A stretch of 64,000 nt of DNA from Papilionanthe hookeriana x Papilionanthe teres (Eukaryota > Streptophyta > Magnoliopsida > Asparagales > Orchidaceae): assembly GCA_022702705.1 (NCBI GenBank), contig CM040429.1, positions 4,084,073 to 4,148,072 of the forward strand. Direction: 5' to 3'. Made by a program: the position numbers and the translations under genes. How positions within the stretch are numbered: position 1 is the first letter of the stretch; each line of letters starts with the position of its first letter. Shown here piece by piece: positions 12,401 through 22,706 of this stretch. Under the pieces are notes generated by a model. It did not search any database, was not told the origin of the DNA, and worked only from the letters and a program-made list of their open reading frames with translations.

Positions 12401-15400
12401 CATTTAATAAGACCCAACTGTAGAATACGGGTCTATACAACCTCTCTGTTTCAGAGTTATCTTGTGTGGATGTGTGCATGGATTTTATTGTGGGTCTCCT
12501 CCAGATTTAACAAAGTAAGGGCTCTAACTCTAATTTAGTAGTGGTAGATTGCTTCTCCAATTTGGCATTGGATCCATTATCAGGGGAGACACTACAACTA
12601 ATATCATACGTCGAATGGTTATTTGTTCTTTTAGAACAAGTTGTGCATTCCTAGACTTTACTCAGAGAATATTTTGTAGTACAATAATGAATGGATTTTA
12701 GGATATTCTAGCAGAGAAATGGCTTTTTTCTTAATGAAGAGAATTTTATTATCCTAGATTAGTATAAGATGTGGTGAGGGATGTTAGATGGTATAGGTTA
12801 TGCCATTTAATAAGACCCAATGGTAGAGTACGGATCTATACAATCTCTCTGTTTCAGAGTTATCTTGTGTAGTTGTGTGGATGTGTGCATGGATTTTATT
12901 GTGGGTCTCCTCCGGATACAACGAAGTAAGGACTCTAACTCTAATTTAGTAGTGGTAGATTGCTTCTCCAATTTGGCACACTTTGTACCTTGTTACAAGA
13001 CAATGATCATCTCATATTGCAGACATATATTTTAAAGAGATAGTATGTCTTCATGGTGTGCTCTCTATCATCACTTCAGATAGGGATGTAAAGTTTCTGT
13101 GATTTCTTGAGGGCTTTATGGGGTAAGAGGTATGAAACTCCATTTCAGCTAAGCTGCTTATTTCCAAACTGATATAAAGATAGATATGGTGAATCAAAGC
13201 TTGAAAAATCTACCAAGTTACTTTGTGGGCAGGAACATCTATTAGTGGAACATGATCCTCTTAGGTTGAATTTATTTACAACTCATCCATCAATGCTTCA
13301 CAAGTCGTGGCTACTTTGAGATTATTTAAGGGCTAAATCCTCTCACACCCTTGGATTTCTTATCAATACTTTCAGTTTTTGAGTTTAGTACTAATATAGA
13401 GGCCCGACTCAGAGATATTCACTTTAGATGATCAGGTGAGGAGGGAGATTGCCAAGAAGAACACCCAAGTATTAGAAGCAACAATAAGTCCTTGAAAACT
13501 ATTGTTTTCAAGGAAGGTAACTTCATTTGGATCAGATTGAAGGAAATCATTTGAGAAGCTCAGGCTTAGAGTTGATGGTACAGTCAGGTTTTTCAAGAGG
13601 ATCAATAATAAAATGTACAAGATTAATCTACTGGATAACTGCAATATTTCTATTATTTTCAATGTCGTCGAACTATCATCATACAATGAGGATTCAAATG
13701 CTTCTAGTGAAGAAGGTGAAGCCACCACCCCACCAACATGCGGGGAATGATGTGGACTACGTCCATCCCAGATGAACTTGATACGTGAGAACTAGCCTAC
13801 TTGACTCTTTCTTGGGGCTGGTTCAAGAATCCCAAGCCCCATGAGCCCCTATTTACCTTAATTAGAAGTATTATTAATGTTATTTTTTGTTTTGGACTCA
13901 TAAATATGTTGTTTAATAATATGGTTTGAACTTTTTGTGAGATTTTATACTATTAGAGATTGTTTTCTCTATCTTTTATCCTTTTGAGTGTTGAAGCATT
14001 TTTCTTTTTCAATTGGTGTGTTTGTAACTTTACCAGAAATCGGTGATAGATACCCCTTGGCGTCCTTGCGCCTCCTACTTTGCATGGACTACGTTTCCTC
14101 ATTGTTTTCCCCACGAGACAGTAGCTTTCACTTTGTTTCTTATCCAATCTTTGTTATTAACCTACAATTTCCAAACCACTTTTCTTAATCCTTATGCACT
14201 ATCTATGAATCATAGATTGCTATCATGCCAATTTGTATGCCAATTTGTATTAGAGAATAAAGGTGTAGGTAGTGTCAGTTAGGATTTGGACCTCAGGGTG
14301 GTGGCAATGAGACGGCTAGCAAGCTGAAAACATCAAGACAGTTGTTTTCAGAAGTCCAGACGGTAAGCAAGCAGCAGGAACAATTTTGAGAGGGCTGTTT
14401 AGGCCAGTAAAAGCAAGGATGCGAGCCAGGACAGTTGTGGGGCTGGCGGTTTGGGGTGGCGGCAGCGAGGGGACAAGCAAGTACAGCCGTAGGAAGGCTG
14501 ATATGGGTGGTAGCAGTGAGGAAGGGGAGGACAGTAAGGCAAGTGTTGTCCTTGAGCGATGGCTGCAGGTTGGATGCAGAAAATAACAAGTTTCATGTTT
14601 TCTAGGTGACGACAGTACGCAAAAAATGAAGGCGATGTGTGAGCAATGCAGGAAAGGATGGTAAAAGGGTAGAAGAAAATTAAGCACCGCATGAAGTCCA
14701 AGATACAGTCGGTGCACCACTTGGAACCCTAAGATACAATCCCGAAAAGGGAAAAAAAGAGTTAGCGGCTCTACAAAATCAAATCAATAAAAAACTAAAC
14801 TCTTAACATCAAAAAAACACTTAAATAGACATGCTACTATTAGGAGTGGGCCTCACTCCAATTGGGACGCAACCTTAGCTCTAGAAAGGGTCGACGACCC
14901 ACCATAACCTAGACCAAATCAGTCCAAGTTCCTGCCCAGCCCCCAAATTTGTCTACGCAAATTAGTGGAGCTTCGACCTCATCTATCGAAGCTTTTGACT
15001 CCTCATGATATAGTGTTAGGTCAGCAACGTTGAAGGTGGTGGAGTTGTCGTAACCTTCCAGGATTGGAGGATCTTCGACTGTCTCTAGAGGCACATGGAT
15101 CCTGGTGTCGGATGCTCTGCCCCACAAAATACATGACAAGATTTTTTAAAGTTCGAGTTTTATCTGTTCAACCATATGTGGGTATATTGCTAAACTAGAA
15201 CTTTGTACCAAGCGTACTCTACAAAGTCCTCCAAAAATAACTCATGGTTGGCTCATTCCTCTCTGAAGTAAAGATAGTTTGAACCTCCCCTATTGGTGGC
15301 AGCCTTAACAGTAAATTGTCGGACAGGGTATCTTGACTCTCCGTAGTAGTTGTCATGTCTTTGATATCAGCTCTTTTGTCTCACTATCCTCTAACATCAC

Positions 15401-18400
15401 TTAAATTGATCCCACTGGTTCCTCTCACATGGTAATAGCACGTATAACCTCGAACCCATCATGTTATCTTGTAATCAAACTATCAATGTCTCCCCAGTAG
15501 ATTGTGACAGACTTCCATTAGTACAACAACATCACACCACAACTTGACATGCAACTGATCATCAATTAAAAACTCTAGGAGACATCTCTTGTCAATGTTA
15601 ACCATGTTACCCTTCTTCAACCAAGTCGGAATATAGTTCGAAAGGTCTCTCTGAGTAGTGAGACTCAACTTATCCATCATCTGTGTAGACATCAATATTC
15701 TCAAAACTATCTCCATCAATGATAAGGGTCTACATTTCAACGGATATAAAAGATGTGGCGTACCCACTGTTGCTCTCTCGTAGTCTCAGTCTAAAGTTTT
15801 TGTCAAACCACAAGCATCTCGCTCTCATTAGCTGGAAGCTAGTACTCATGATAATCATCACTGTCTTATATGTCTCTATTACCAACGTACTTCTTCTACT
15901 CTGTGGTCAGTAAAAAACAACTTTGGTAGTAAGGCAACTGAAGGCGATATATCTAACTCAATAACATCTAAAACAGTTAATTGAAGGCACTGTGTTGGGT
16001 GTACTATTTCTCTCGGGCTTCTTCCCACTTTGATTTTTTCAAATTAAACTTCTAAACGTTCATCAATTACACAATTTATGCCATCAGCAAGGGAACAACA
16101 AAATAATCAAAATCTATTTTTCATTATTTTCGAAAGATACCCTAAAATTTCTCTAACATATTCCAAGTTTTTACAAATTCTTTTGTGTTCTCGTTGATGG
16201 CAATCAATTTGGTCGTAAATGACATGTTTATTACCCAATACTCTCTATATGCCAAAATCAGATTAAATATAATTTTATAATATTTACTAGAGTCTCCATA
16301 ACTATATTTCTGAATGGTATGGAATGATCAAGGGATGGGTTGGTATGGTAGTAGGATAGGTAAAGGTGAGAAGTGTGATGACGATTGAAATCAGGAGCAA
16401 CCCTTTATCATCTTTCTAGACATTTTACACACCTTCCTCAGGTGTACTGGTGGCTCCTCCTACTATGGGTGACTATCTAAATGAAGACGGGGTCCTGATT
16501 TGCATTTTCTATTTTTCTGCCTTTGAGACCAATGTCCGAACAACACTCGATGACTAGTAAGGTTGTAATCAAACGACAGGCTGATGGCTGACTTCAGGCC
16601 ACCCAAATACCTGCCTGGTGTTCTCCTCTGGCTCTCAGCTCATATTTCAGCATGAGCCTCAAACTTTGTTGTGAACTTCTCTATTGACAACTTCCCTTGA
16701 TGTAAGTGATGTAACCTCAAGAACATGTTCTGGCGGTAGTTTGGGGGTAGGTACTTTCTCTGCATCTTATTCTTCATCTTTTCCCAAATAGTGATCTTGT
16801 TCCTACCTTCTCTCTTTCTCACTCTTTCAAATTCTCCCACCATAAAGAGGCACTCAGTTTCTCACTCTTTCAAATTCTCCCACAATAAAGAGGCACTCAG
16901 CTTTATGGCAGCAAGCTTCACCCTCCTATCAACTAGTATCTCCTTATGCAGAAAAATCCTCTCGACAGTTTTCAACCACTCAATGAGTCATTCTGATTCA
17001 TCTTCTCAAAATCGGATAAGTCAAACCTTCACTCCCGCATCTCAGTGGCATTTAAACGTCACTCTGTCCCTCAGCCTCCTCTGATACTGAATTTCAAAGC
17101 CTTGTGGCATATGTTCCTCTTCACCGGAATCATTCATATGGAAGGGATTTAGATTTTCCTCCATTTTCTCTTTAAATCTCACTATCGCGATCAACAATGA
17201 CCTCTCCATGGATCCTTTCCTCAATTTCAGCGAGTATTTACTAAAGTCAACGAATTTCCTGCTGCATCACTTCCATGATAACTATCTGATCAGCTTTCGC
17301 ACTCGTCTCCTCAGTGTTATGGCTATGATTTAGGTTTGTAAGGAGAAAGAGGGTGCATGGAGCTGATTTAAGGTGCATTTGATTTTGAAAATCAGCAAGG
17401 GGGGCTTAGGTTTAAGTCAAGATTGAACTATGGTTTAAAGGGTTAGGATGGAGATAGGGTGGGCTTGTTCTGATACCAATGATATAAGAATCGATATGAA
17501 AAGAAGGTGAGGAAAAATATAACACAACTACTAATAATTTTATACGAGTCTTTTGGTTTATGTAATGTCTCTGCTACATTTTAGAGATATATGATGGTTA
17601 TTTTCTGCGATTTAATTGAAAAAGTGATTGAAGTATCTATGGATGATTTTTCAGTGTTTGGAATTTCATTTGAATCATGTTTAGAACATTTGTTTAAAGT
17701 TCTAAAACACTGTGAAGAAACTAATTTAGTCCTTAACTGGGAAAAATGTCAATTTATGGTAGCAGAAGGAATTACATTGGGACATCGGATTTCAGAAAAA
17801 GGTTTGGAGGTAGATCCTGCAAAAATTCAAGTTATCTCTAATTTACCTTGTCTGACCAATGTAAGGGGAATTAGAAGTTTTTTGGCATATGCTGGATTCT
17901 ACAGGCGTTACATCAAAGACTTTTCAAAGATTCCAAAATCTTTATGCCGTTTATTGGAAAAAGGATGCAATTTTTTATGTTGGTGATGATTGTCTAAATG
18001 CTTTTGAAACATTAAAAGAAAAATTAATCACAGCACCTATTATAATTTCACCAAATTGGGAAAAACCTTTTGAATTAATGTGTGATGCTAATGATTATGC
18101 TATTGGTGTTGTTTTGGTCGAAATATGATAAAATTTTCAAAGTTATTTATTATGCTAAGTAAAGCTCTTAATGAGTTTCAAATTAATTATACCACTTCTG
18201 AGAGAGAGTTATTAGCTATAGTATTTGCCTTTGATAAATTTCAATCATATTTAATTGGAACTAAATGTGTGGTGCATACTAATCATTATGCTATCAAATA
18301 TTTAATGAAGAAAAATGATGTGAAGCCGAGATTGGTTGGATGGATTCTTCTTTTGCAAGAATTTGATTTTGAGATAGTAGATAGGAAGGGTTATGATAAT

Positions 18401-21400
18401 CAAATTGCTGATCATTTATCCAGACTTGAAAATAAAAAATCTCTCTGTGATGCTGAAAAAATTAATGAACATTTTCCTGGTGAAAAATTATTCATTGTTA
18501 ATGAGTGGCGTGTTCTGTGGTATGCCAACATAGTAAACTTTATTGTCAGTAATATTATACCCTATGGTTTTACATACCAGGAAAAGAAGAAACTTCTGTC
18601 ATTATTCAAGTCATTAAAGATATGTATATTGGAGTTGTTACTTGTCTCCGAACAAAAAAAAAAGATTGGCCAAATATTTTCCAATTTTATTTAAATTACA
18701 TTAGGGATGGGCTTTAAGCTCATATATTTTTGTTTAGTTATTGATGCTCTTACTGGGTGGATGTACCTTGTTATCTGATTTTCGTTGATGATATCTTACC
18801 TGTAGATAAGATTAGAGAAAAAAATTAGAGAAAAACTCGAGTTATGGAGGTCTACTTTAGAGTCTAAAGGTCTTCGTTTGAGTAGATCTAAATTGAATAC
18901 ATGGAATGTAATTTTAGTAGTAGCAAATATAGTGGCAGAGTTGTAATAATGGGTGATCAAATCATTAAAAAGAACTAATGTTTTAGAAATCTTGGATCTA
19001 TTAGTCAAAGTGATGGTGATATTGATGGGATTGTTATTAGTAGAATTCAAGTTGGATGGTTGAAGTGGAGGAATGCACCAAACCTATTGTGTGATAGAAA
19101 AGTATTGCTTAGACTTAAATGAAATTTTATAAGATGGTTGTGAGACCTGCAATGCTTTGTGGCGCACAATGTTGCCCTATAAAAGAGAGAAGCATAAAAG
19201 TAAGTCTCGTGTTACTTAGATGAGAATGCTTAGGTGGATGAATGGCTTTATGTTTAGAGGCAAAATGCAAAATGAATATAGCCGTGAAAGGGTCGGTATA
19301 GCTCCAATGGCAAATAATATTAGAGAGTCGTCTTAGATGTTTTGGTCACATTAAATGTTAACCATCTGAAAGAGTAGATATTTTAGATTTGACTTATGTT
19401 AACAAGAGTAGAGGTAGACCTAAAATGAATTGGGCATATTTTATATAAATAATCATCTTAATTTATTAGAATTAAATGAAAATATGACACTCGATGGAAC
19501 ACAATGGAAAAAAGGGATTCATGTAGCCGACCCCACTTAGTGGGAATATAGGCTTGTTGATGTTGTTGTTCAAAGACATTAATAGAGAAACTATCCATAT
19601 GAACAATTGTCATTGGCTAGGCTTGTACATTGACTTGAAACCCAAATATAGCGAGGGCCCATCTTGTATTTGGTTTCTTAACAAAATTAATTGAGCCTTA
19701 CAAACCCTTATTATGCACAACATTTGAGATTCAGATTTGCGTTGAGCATGAAATAGGAATAGAGCTCATCAAATAGAGCCCATTGTCTGCCATTTTGGCT
19801 AACAAATGATAGACCAAGATCAATGAGATCTTGAGATTTATCATTCTCGGATCAAAAAAATTAGGAACTTCCACTAAAATTATACTCTTTCACAAAGGAG
19901 CACCTAGATCACATTCATAAAATGTGTCTAAACGATTTATCCAATTTTTGTTTGTCCTATAATATACTAAGAATGTGCCTGGAACAACTGGATGACATTT
20001 TCTTAACTTCTTTATTCATTTAGTTTCATTTTGCACCTGTATCTTATTATTTATGCATGCAACCAATTATTACCAGTGATGCCCACAAAAGGAAAAAAAG
20101 AGCAAACTATTGTGATGATTTATCATGGTGTGCTACACTATGCATGCTTTATTTTTGACGGGCATTTTGATACATACCACCCAATTCCTATGTATTTACA
20201 TATCTAAAATCTAAATTTTGCTTTTTTACATTTATGCCACCCAAATTTTTTATATCCCAAAAAAATATCACCATTTTAACTTTTAAAAAGTGAAATACAC
20301 CTTTTTTTTGCATAGGTATGGTGGGATGTTTGTAAAAATTGAAGTTTCGATGTTAAATATGTAAATACATAACTATTGAGTTGTATGTATGTAAATCTTC
20401 CTTTTTGGTATTAATAGTGACCTGCTCCTTTTTCAGTGCATGCATGGTCCCAAATGCAAGCTTGGAAGTTATTGTACTGTTGGAAGAAGGCTACAAGAAA
20501 TTAACATTTTAGGTGGGCTCATTCTTCCGGTTTGGGGCACCATAGAAAAGGCGCTAGCTAAGCAAGTATGCCCCCCTATGCTTCGCTCCTGGTTTCATTC
20601 ATTTTCATTGGTGCATTTATTTCTGTCTTTTTCAAATTTTATATGATCTTTAAAGTTTCATTTATTCACATAGAGATAACTTAAGGGTGTCATTTACACT
20701 TATATCACTCAATTCCTATGTAGTTACATATTTAACACCTAAATTTTATTTCTACATTTATACCACCCAAATTTTACATATCACATCAAAAGTCCTGATG
20801 CAGGAAATATCTAGAACGCCCCACACACCTTTCACGATCCTGCATACAGGAGCCAGACCATGGGGGCGTCGTTTTCACACTTGGACCAAACCGGTCCAAG
20901 TTTTGTCATAGTGAAGCAGTCTGTCGGTCCACTTGGCCACTCCTCATTATCCTATTATTATATATTTGAATTTCTGATGTTTTATGATTATTTTTTTGTG
21001 TTTTGTATCTGGACAACCGCCAACCGTCGTGTGTGTTATATTTCACTTTCAAGTGTGTTGTAACTGCCTATTTGCTTCCCACAATAATATTTGTGTTTCC
21101 TAACGTGCTTTGGGTTAACTCCAGTGTGTGCACCACTATTTTAAATTTTAAATAGTGAAATGCATCTTTTCATGCATGGGTAAGGTGACATATATGTAAT
21201 AATTGAAGTTTATGTGGATATGTAAATACACAAGAATTGAGTGGTGGTATGTATGTAAATCTTCCCAATATATTTGCAATATAATTTTATGAACTGCGTT
21301 AGGCAATCGCATAGAATAAATTTGAACGCCTAATGCAATGCATAATAGGACTACGTGGAAGATGAGGATTTATAAATCTGACCGTCCCAAGTACTTGAGC

Positions 21401-22251
21401 ATTAAGATTAGGCTAATGATGCATGGTGAGGATGATGACGATGGATGATGATAACAAATTTATCAGAGTTTTGAATGATTTAATCAACACTATTTCATTG
21501 TTATCACACCAATCCACAAGCTGCTCTTAATAAACTTTATTTCTAATCTAGTGGGATGAAAACTAGCTTGTTTTTCAAAAGTTGTCTTTATTGTTTGGAT
21601 TTTCTATATTTATGCTGTTAAGATGTGTTTAATTCGCATATAATTCCTTCAAATCTAACATGCTTTTCTTATTTATTTTCTTTAATGTTCTCTATATAAT
21701 ATAATTTCATGGATGTAATAATATTGATCTCCACAGGCTCGCCAAAGTCATAAACGTGTTCGTATTGTTCGTTTGGAGACAACAGATGATAAACGGCGCA
21801 TTGTGGGGCTTCTAATTCCGAATGCAGCTGTCGAATCTGTACTCGAAGGTAAGTAAAAAAAATGGGAAAAAAATATTCATCTTCTATGTCAAATTTAATT
21901 GCCTGATAACAACATATCTATGTCAAATTTTATTTCTAAGTTCATCATTATAGTTTTCTATCAGTTGTATAGTGCCTACCCCAAAAATAATTTACCCTTT
22001 AATTGCCGTTTTTAATTAAACCATAGATTATTCTCTTTTGGTAGAGCTTCTATTACTTGAACATGATCTTCTTACCTGACCCCTCTCTTTAAATGTTCAT
22101 AGTAAATTTTGGTTATTAGATATATAATACATAAGAATTGGATGGGCATGTATGTAAATTCTCCTAAAATATTTGATCCAGTGTTTCTTGTTTCACTAAC
22201 AATGTATTTATTGTGGCAGATTTATCTTGGGTTCATGATGCTGAAGAATGA
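6417..22251 (+). CDS. FGT1: FORGETTER1/strawberry notch (SBNO) C-terminus, partial, five exons
   Basis: Exons 6,417-6,473, 6,566-6,668, 20,437-20,565, 21,737-21,848 and 22,220-22,251 splice in frame with GT-AG junctions and encode about 143 residues ending SWVHDAEE-stop. Recognisable blocks are REMPLAELKSKYRK, the Cys-containing CMHGPKCKLGSYCTVGRRLQE, GGLILPVWGTIEKAL and RIVGLLIPNAAVESVL, the conserved end of plant SBNO proteins. In Arabidopsis, FGT1 is a nuclear SBNO-type helicase-like protein of roughly 1,300 residues that works with chromatin remodellers in heat-stress memory. The helicase core is missing here because the gene starts left of the window. Introns measure 92, 13,768, 1,171 and 371 bp; the large one is packed with transposons. 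All five exons are intact and no broken codon is seen, so the gene is probably functional. The family match is from memory of the protein. Confidence 0.9.
6566..6668 (+). CDS. FGT1: FGT1 exon (EMPLAELKSKYRK...VSSQQ)
   Basis: Acceptor ACTAG, then G completes Arg, followed by 34 codons from EMPLAELKSKYRK to VSSQQ. The donor is CAG/GTAAGT, a strong consensus. The frame left open upstream is chance: translation enters by splicing, not at the ATG at 6,507. Confidence 0.9.
6669..7009. other. Start of the 13.8 kb FGT1 intron
   Basis: No coding or repeat feature was recognised before the LTR at 7,010. Confidence 0.5.
7010..7538 (-). repeat. 3' LTR of gypsy element 3
   Basis: About 529 bp bounded by TGTCACGAAC and GGACGTGACA, a terminal inverted TGTCAC/GTGACA pair. 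On the minus strand it begins directly after the end of the Gag-PR reading frame (GAAGAAGAG then TGTCACGTC). The partner LTR is absent. Confidence 0.7.
7539..9524 (-). pseudogene. gypsy Gag-protease, broken
   Basis: On the minus strand Gag starts at 9,524 with MEFEATNVATSQQGRGRQEQ and meets a stop 33 codons later (HGKSK-stop). A coiled-coil-like stretch FESRLAQMKEAMNGVEGQVE follows. The longest open piece, 8,614-8,006, holds the zinc knuckle CFLCEGPHWARDC, then GSLQLLN and a retroviral-type aspartic protease, FVEMAIQGKTNRAMVDTSAS, where the active-site DTG reads DTS. A further open piece at 8,003-7,509 runs into the LTR. The stops and the altered active site make it inactive. Confidence 0.8.
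9600..10319 (-). repeat. LTR fragment of a second gypsy-type family
   Basis: On the minus strand a purine tract GGTAGGGGA (10,320-10,328) is followed by TGTCACGGATC, a typical polypurine-tract/3' LTR junction. Downstream come TTTACGTCGTACC..., ACCTCGAAACCTAA and a tract rich in AGTAAA. The same succession is present on + at 51,860-52,620, so both are copies of one family. It is truncated at its lower edge, where it meets gypsy element 3. Confidence 0.6.
10329..10859. other. Intron sequence, no recognised feature
   Basis: AT-rich, with a short palindrome GAGATCCAGACGGTCTC near 10,409. No coding motif was seen until the gypsy linker at 10,860. Confidence 0.4.
10860..11965 (+). pseudogene. gypsy RT-RNase H remnant
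   Basis: The translation shows DLHGSIFFKI, SGYHKI, NNHAFWLI and a decayed FDD box (LLQYFDVLF), matching the order of plant Ty3/gypsy RT motifs, then YTDHKALK of RNase H near 11,935. Several in-frame stops are present, for example between SGYHKI and MRLG. Recognition rests on motif order rather than on an open frame. Confidence 0.65.
11996..13775 (+). pseudogene. gypsy RH/IN linker and integrase remnant
   Basis: The stretch NKVIDAMIRHHPLFATMQSK (12,048-12,107) matches the 'ADALSRRHALLTTMQ' linker of plant gypsy elements. Integrase follows with NEWIVGYSS, and near the end KLRLRVDGTVRFFKRINNK and FNVVELSSYNEDSN, the conserved C-terminal region. The reading frame is broken repeatedly, and a 0.4 kb segment is present twice. 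Confidence 0.7.
12167..12978 (+). repeat. Tandem duplication (about 0.4 kb) within integrase
   Basis: Unit 1 is 12,167-12,569 and unit 2 is 12,570-12,978. Both start GGATyCATTATCAGGGGAGAC and end at CTTCTCCAATTTGGCA. Unit 2 has an 8-bp insertion (TGTAGTTG within TTGTGTAGTTGTGTGG) and scattered substitutions. Confidence 0.9.
13801..14289. other. Intron sequence, no recognised feature
   Basis: Short reading frames occur on both strands, but none shows a recognisable motif. Confidence 0.4.
14290..14836 (-). repeat. 3' LTR of gypsy element 2
   Basis: GC-richer sequence with GGCAGC repeats on +, parallel in layout to the LTRs of element 1 (GATACAGyC, GATACAATCC, then an A-rich tail near 14,800). 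Edges are approximate because the opposite LTR is almost gone. Confidence 0.5.
14990..15139 (-). pseudogene. gypsy integrase C-terminal fragment
   Basis: The translation includes EGYDNSTTFNVADLTLYHEE, the conserved end of the Ty3/gypsy integrase, followed by IDEVEAP. The related nested element near 57,490 has the same DEVEAP type of sequence before its 3' LTR. The rest of pol is absent. Confidence 0.65.
15483..15767 (-). pseudogene. gypsy protease/RT linker, decayed
   Basis: The stretch NIDKRCLLEFLIDDQLHVKL, then WCDVVVLMEVCHNLLGRH, matches the segment before RT in plant gypsy polyproteins (canonical ending: MDACHLLLGRPW). The reading frame ends at this point and no RT follows. Confidence 0.65.
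16640..17224 (-). pseudogene. gypsy Gag fragment
   Basis: Two open pieces carry typical plant Gag sequence: KITIWEKMKNKMQRKYLPPN, then NMFLRLHHLHQGKLSIEKF and KFEAHAEI. A perfect local duplication of about 40 bp (CACTCTTTCAAATTCTCCCAC...AAAGAGGCACTCAG, near 16,818-16,900) breaks the frame between them. Confidence 0.7.
17588..18694 (+). pseudogene. Athila/Tat-type gypsy RT-RNase H
   Basis: The frame opens at 17,591 with RT (SMDDFSVFG holds the MDD active site, then CLEHLFKVLKHCEETNLVLN and NWEKCQFMV, GHRIS, IRSFLAYAGFYRRYIKDFSK), continues one frame over with NAFETLKEKLITAPI and PFELMCDANDYAIGVV of RNase H, and ends with SKALNEFQINYTTSERELLA and GYDNQIADHLSRLE at 18,125-18,440. At least two frameshifts or stops split it, and protease, integrase and LTRs are absent. 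The RT wording (CEETNLVLNWEKC) is typical of the Athila/Tat branch. It is truncated on both sides, by gypsy element 2 on the left and a LINE on the right. Confidence 0.85.
18695..19573 (+). mobile_element. RTE-type LINE, 5' truncated copy 1
   Basis: This matches the minus-strand copy at 30,645-31,705. The RT remnant begins near QG-ALSSYIFVLVIDALTGW, then FVDDIL (the FADD box), YRNLGSI-like and GWLKWRNA..., with many stops. The 3' end carries GTAGCCGACCCCACTTAGTGGG and finishes in TTGTTGATGTTGTTGTT, the (TTG)n tail of plant RTE LINEs. It is 5' truncated, as is usual after target-primed reverse transcription. It lies in the FGT1 intron, same direction as the gene. Confidence 0.85.
19574..20159. 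other. Intron sequence, no recognised feature
   Basis: Nothing with a recognisable motif was found between the LINE tail and the MITE at 20,160. Confidence 0.4.
20160..20402. mobile_element. Palindromic MITE, full copy (M1)
   Basis: About 243 bp with long terminal inverted repeats. The left end reads GATACATACCACCCAATTCC then TATGTATTTACATATCT; the right end is its inverse, ATATGTAAATACATA then TATGTATGTAAATCTTCC. The core holds TTTTAACTTTTAAAAAGTGAAAT. There is no coding capacity. It sits 34 bp upstream of an FGT1 exon. Confidence 0.8.
20437..20565 (+). CDS. FGT1: FGT1 exon (CMHGPKCKLG...IEKALAKQ)
   Basis: 43 codons in phase 0, acceptor TTTTTCAG/TGC, donor CAA/GTATGC. It contains Cys residues in CMHGPKCKLGSYC and the block GGLILPVWGTIEKALAKQ. 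The ATG at 20,440 is internal. Confidence 0.9.
20687..21268. mobile_element. Palindromic MITE (M2) split by an insertion
   Basis: The left half (20,687-20,793) and right half (21,131-21,268) together match the other MITE copies (TCACTCAATTCCTATGTAG..., then AATAGTGAAATGCATC..., ending GGTGGTATGTATGTAAATCT). The middle 337 bp do not belong to the family. Confidence 0.75.
20794..21130 (+). repeat. Solo-LTR-like insertion within MITE M2
   Basis: About 337 bp of GC-richer sequence starting TGATGCAGG and ending GTGTGCA, as an LTR would (TG...CA). Near its right side CACAATAATATTTGTGTTTC resembles the ends of the LTRs at 50.65 and 58.81 kb (CAATAATAATATTTgTgTC). No clear target duplication was read, so the solo-LTR reading is tentative. 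Confidence 0.4.
21737..21848 (+). CDS. FGT1: FGT1 exon (ARQSHKRVRIVRLETTDDKR...)
   Basis: Acceptor CTCCACAG/GCT. 37 codons plus one base, covering ARQSHKRVRIVRLETTDDKR and IVGLLIPNAAVESVLE. The donor is GAAG/GTAAGT. Confidence 0.9.
22105..22166. repeat. MITE right-end fragment
   Basis: TTAGATATATAATACATAAGAATTGG followed by CATGTATGTAAATTCTCC matches only the right arm of the palindromic MITE family. It sits in the last FGT1 intron. Confidence 0.6.
22220..22251 (+). CDS. FGT1: FGT1 last coding exon (DLSWVHDAEE-stop)
   Basis: Acceptor TTGTGGCAG. The first two bases complete Asp, then LSWVHDAEE and TGA at 22,249-22,251. The residues match the expected SBNO C-terminus, which supports the whole exon chain. 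Confidence 0.85.
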
Positions 22252-22706
22252 AACAGTATAACAACACTCTAATTTTATCAGGAAGCTTCAGAAGGAAGGT
22301 ATCATTATATATATTTTGGAGGATTATTTTTTAATATTTTGCATAGAACCTGATGATTAAAACATTGATTTGGGATGAAGGTTTTGAAATAACTATTATT
22401 AGTTATAAAATTTGTGTTTCCTCTTCTCTTTTTTGTTTTTTATAATTATTTTATTGGGTTATAAACTGTAAATCGGTAAAATTATTATAAGAAATAGTTG
22501 ATGCAGAAGAAACCTTTTCTGTGCAAATTTCACACACAAACCCTCTGTAATTGGTAATAATACTACATTTGGATGAGCTTAGATTAGGTGCGGATTGGTG
22601 ATATTGGAGTGGTATTGAGGTGAATATCACTCCTAATCTCCCCTATACCACAAATTCTGTAATTGTGATAGTCAACATAAAATGCTAGTGGTTATTTTCT
22701 TTGTTG
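22252..22706 (+). other. Probable FGT1 3' UTR and downstream sequence
   Basis: AT-rich and non-coding, with no stop-free frame of note. The 3' UTR must begin here; its end was not located. Confidence 0.5.

Larger units (their letters stand above)
10860..13800 (+). mobile_element. Ty3/gypsy element 4, pol remnant
   Basis: A plus-strand pol in decay, without visible LTRs. Pieces in order: pre-RT linker (10,861-10,950, LQDIEHYVDVVSG and QPAYRM), RT (about 11,040-11,350), RNase H (about 11,880-11,960, LYTDHKALK), the RH/IN linker (12,050-12,150) and integrase (12,200-13,770) ending in a TFNV-like C-terminal domain. Stops and frameshifts occur throughout. Part of the integrase is duplicated. It lies in the FGT1 intron in the same direction as the gene. 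Confidence 0.75.
14290..17587 (-). mobile_element. Ty3/gypsy element 2, internally deleted
   Basis: It is related to element 1. Minus-strand order: residual 5' LTR (17,480-17,587), primer site TGGTATCAGAAC (17,467-17,478), gag (17,224-16,640), PR/RT linker (15,767-15,483), integrase C-terminus (15,139-14,990) and 3' LTR (about 14,290-14,836). RT and RNase H are missing. The 5' LTR stops abruptly at about 17,587 where Athila-like pol begins on +. It lies in the FGT1 intron. Confidence 0.7.
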
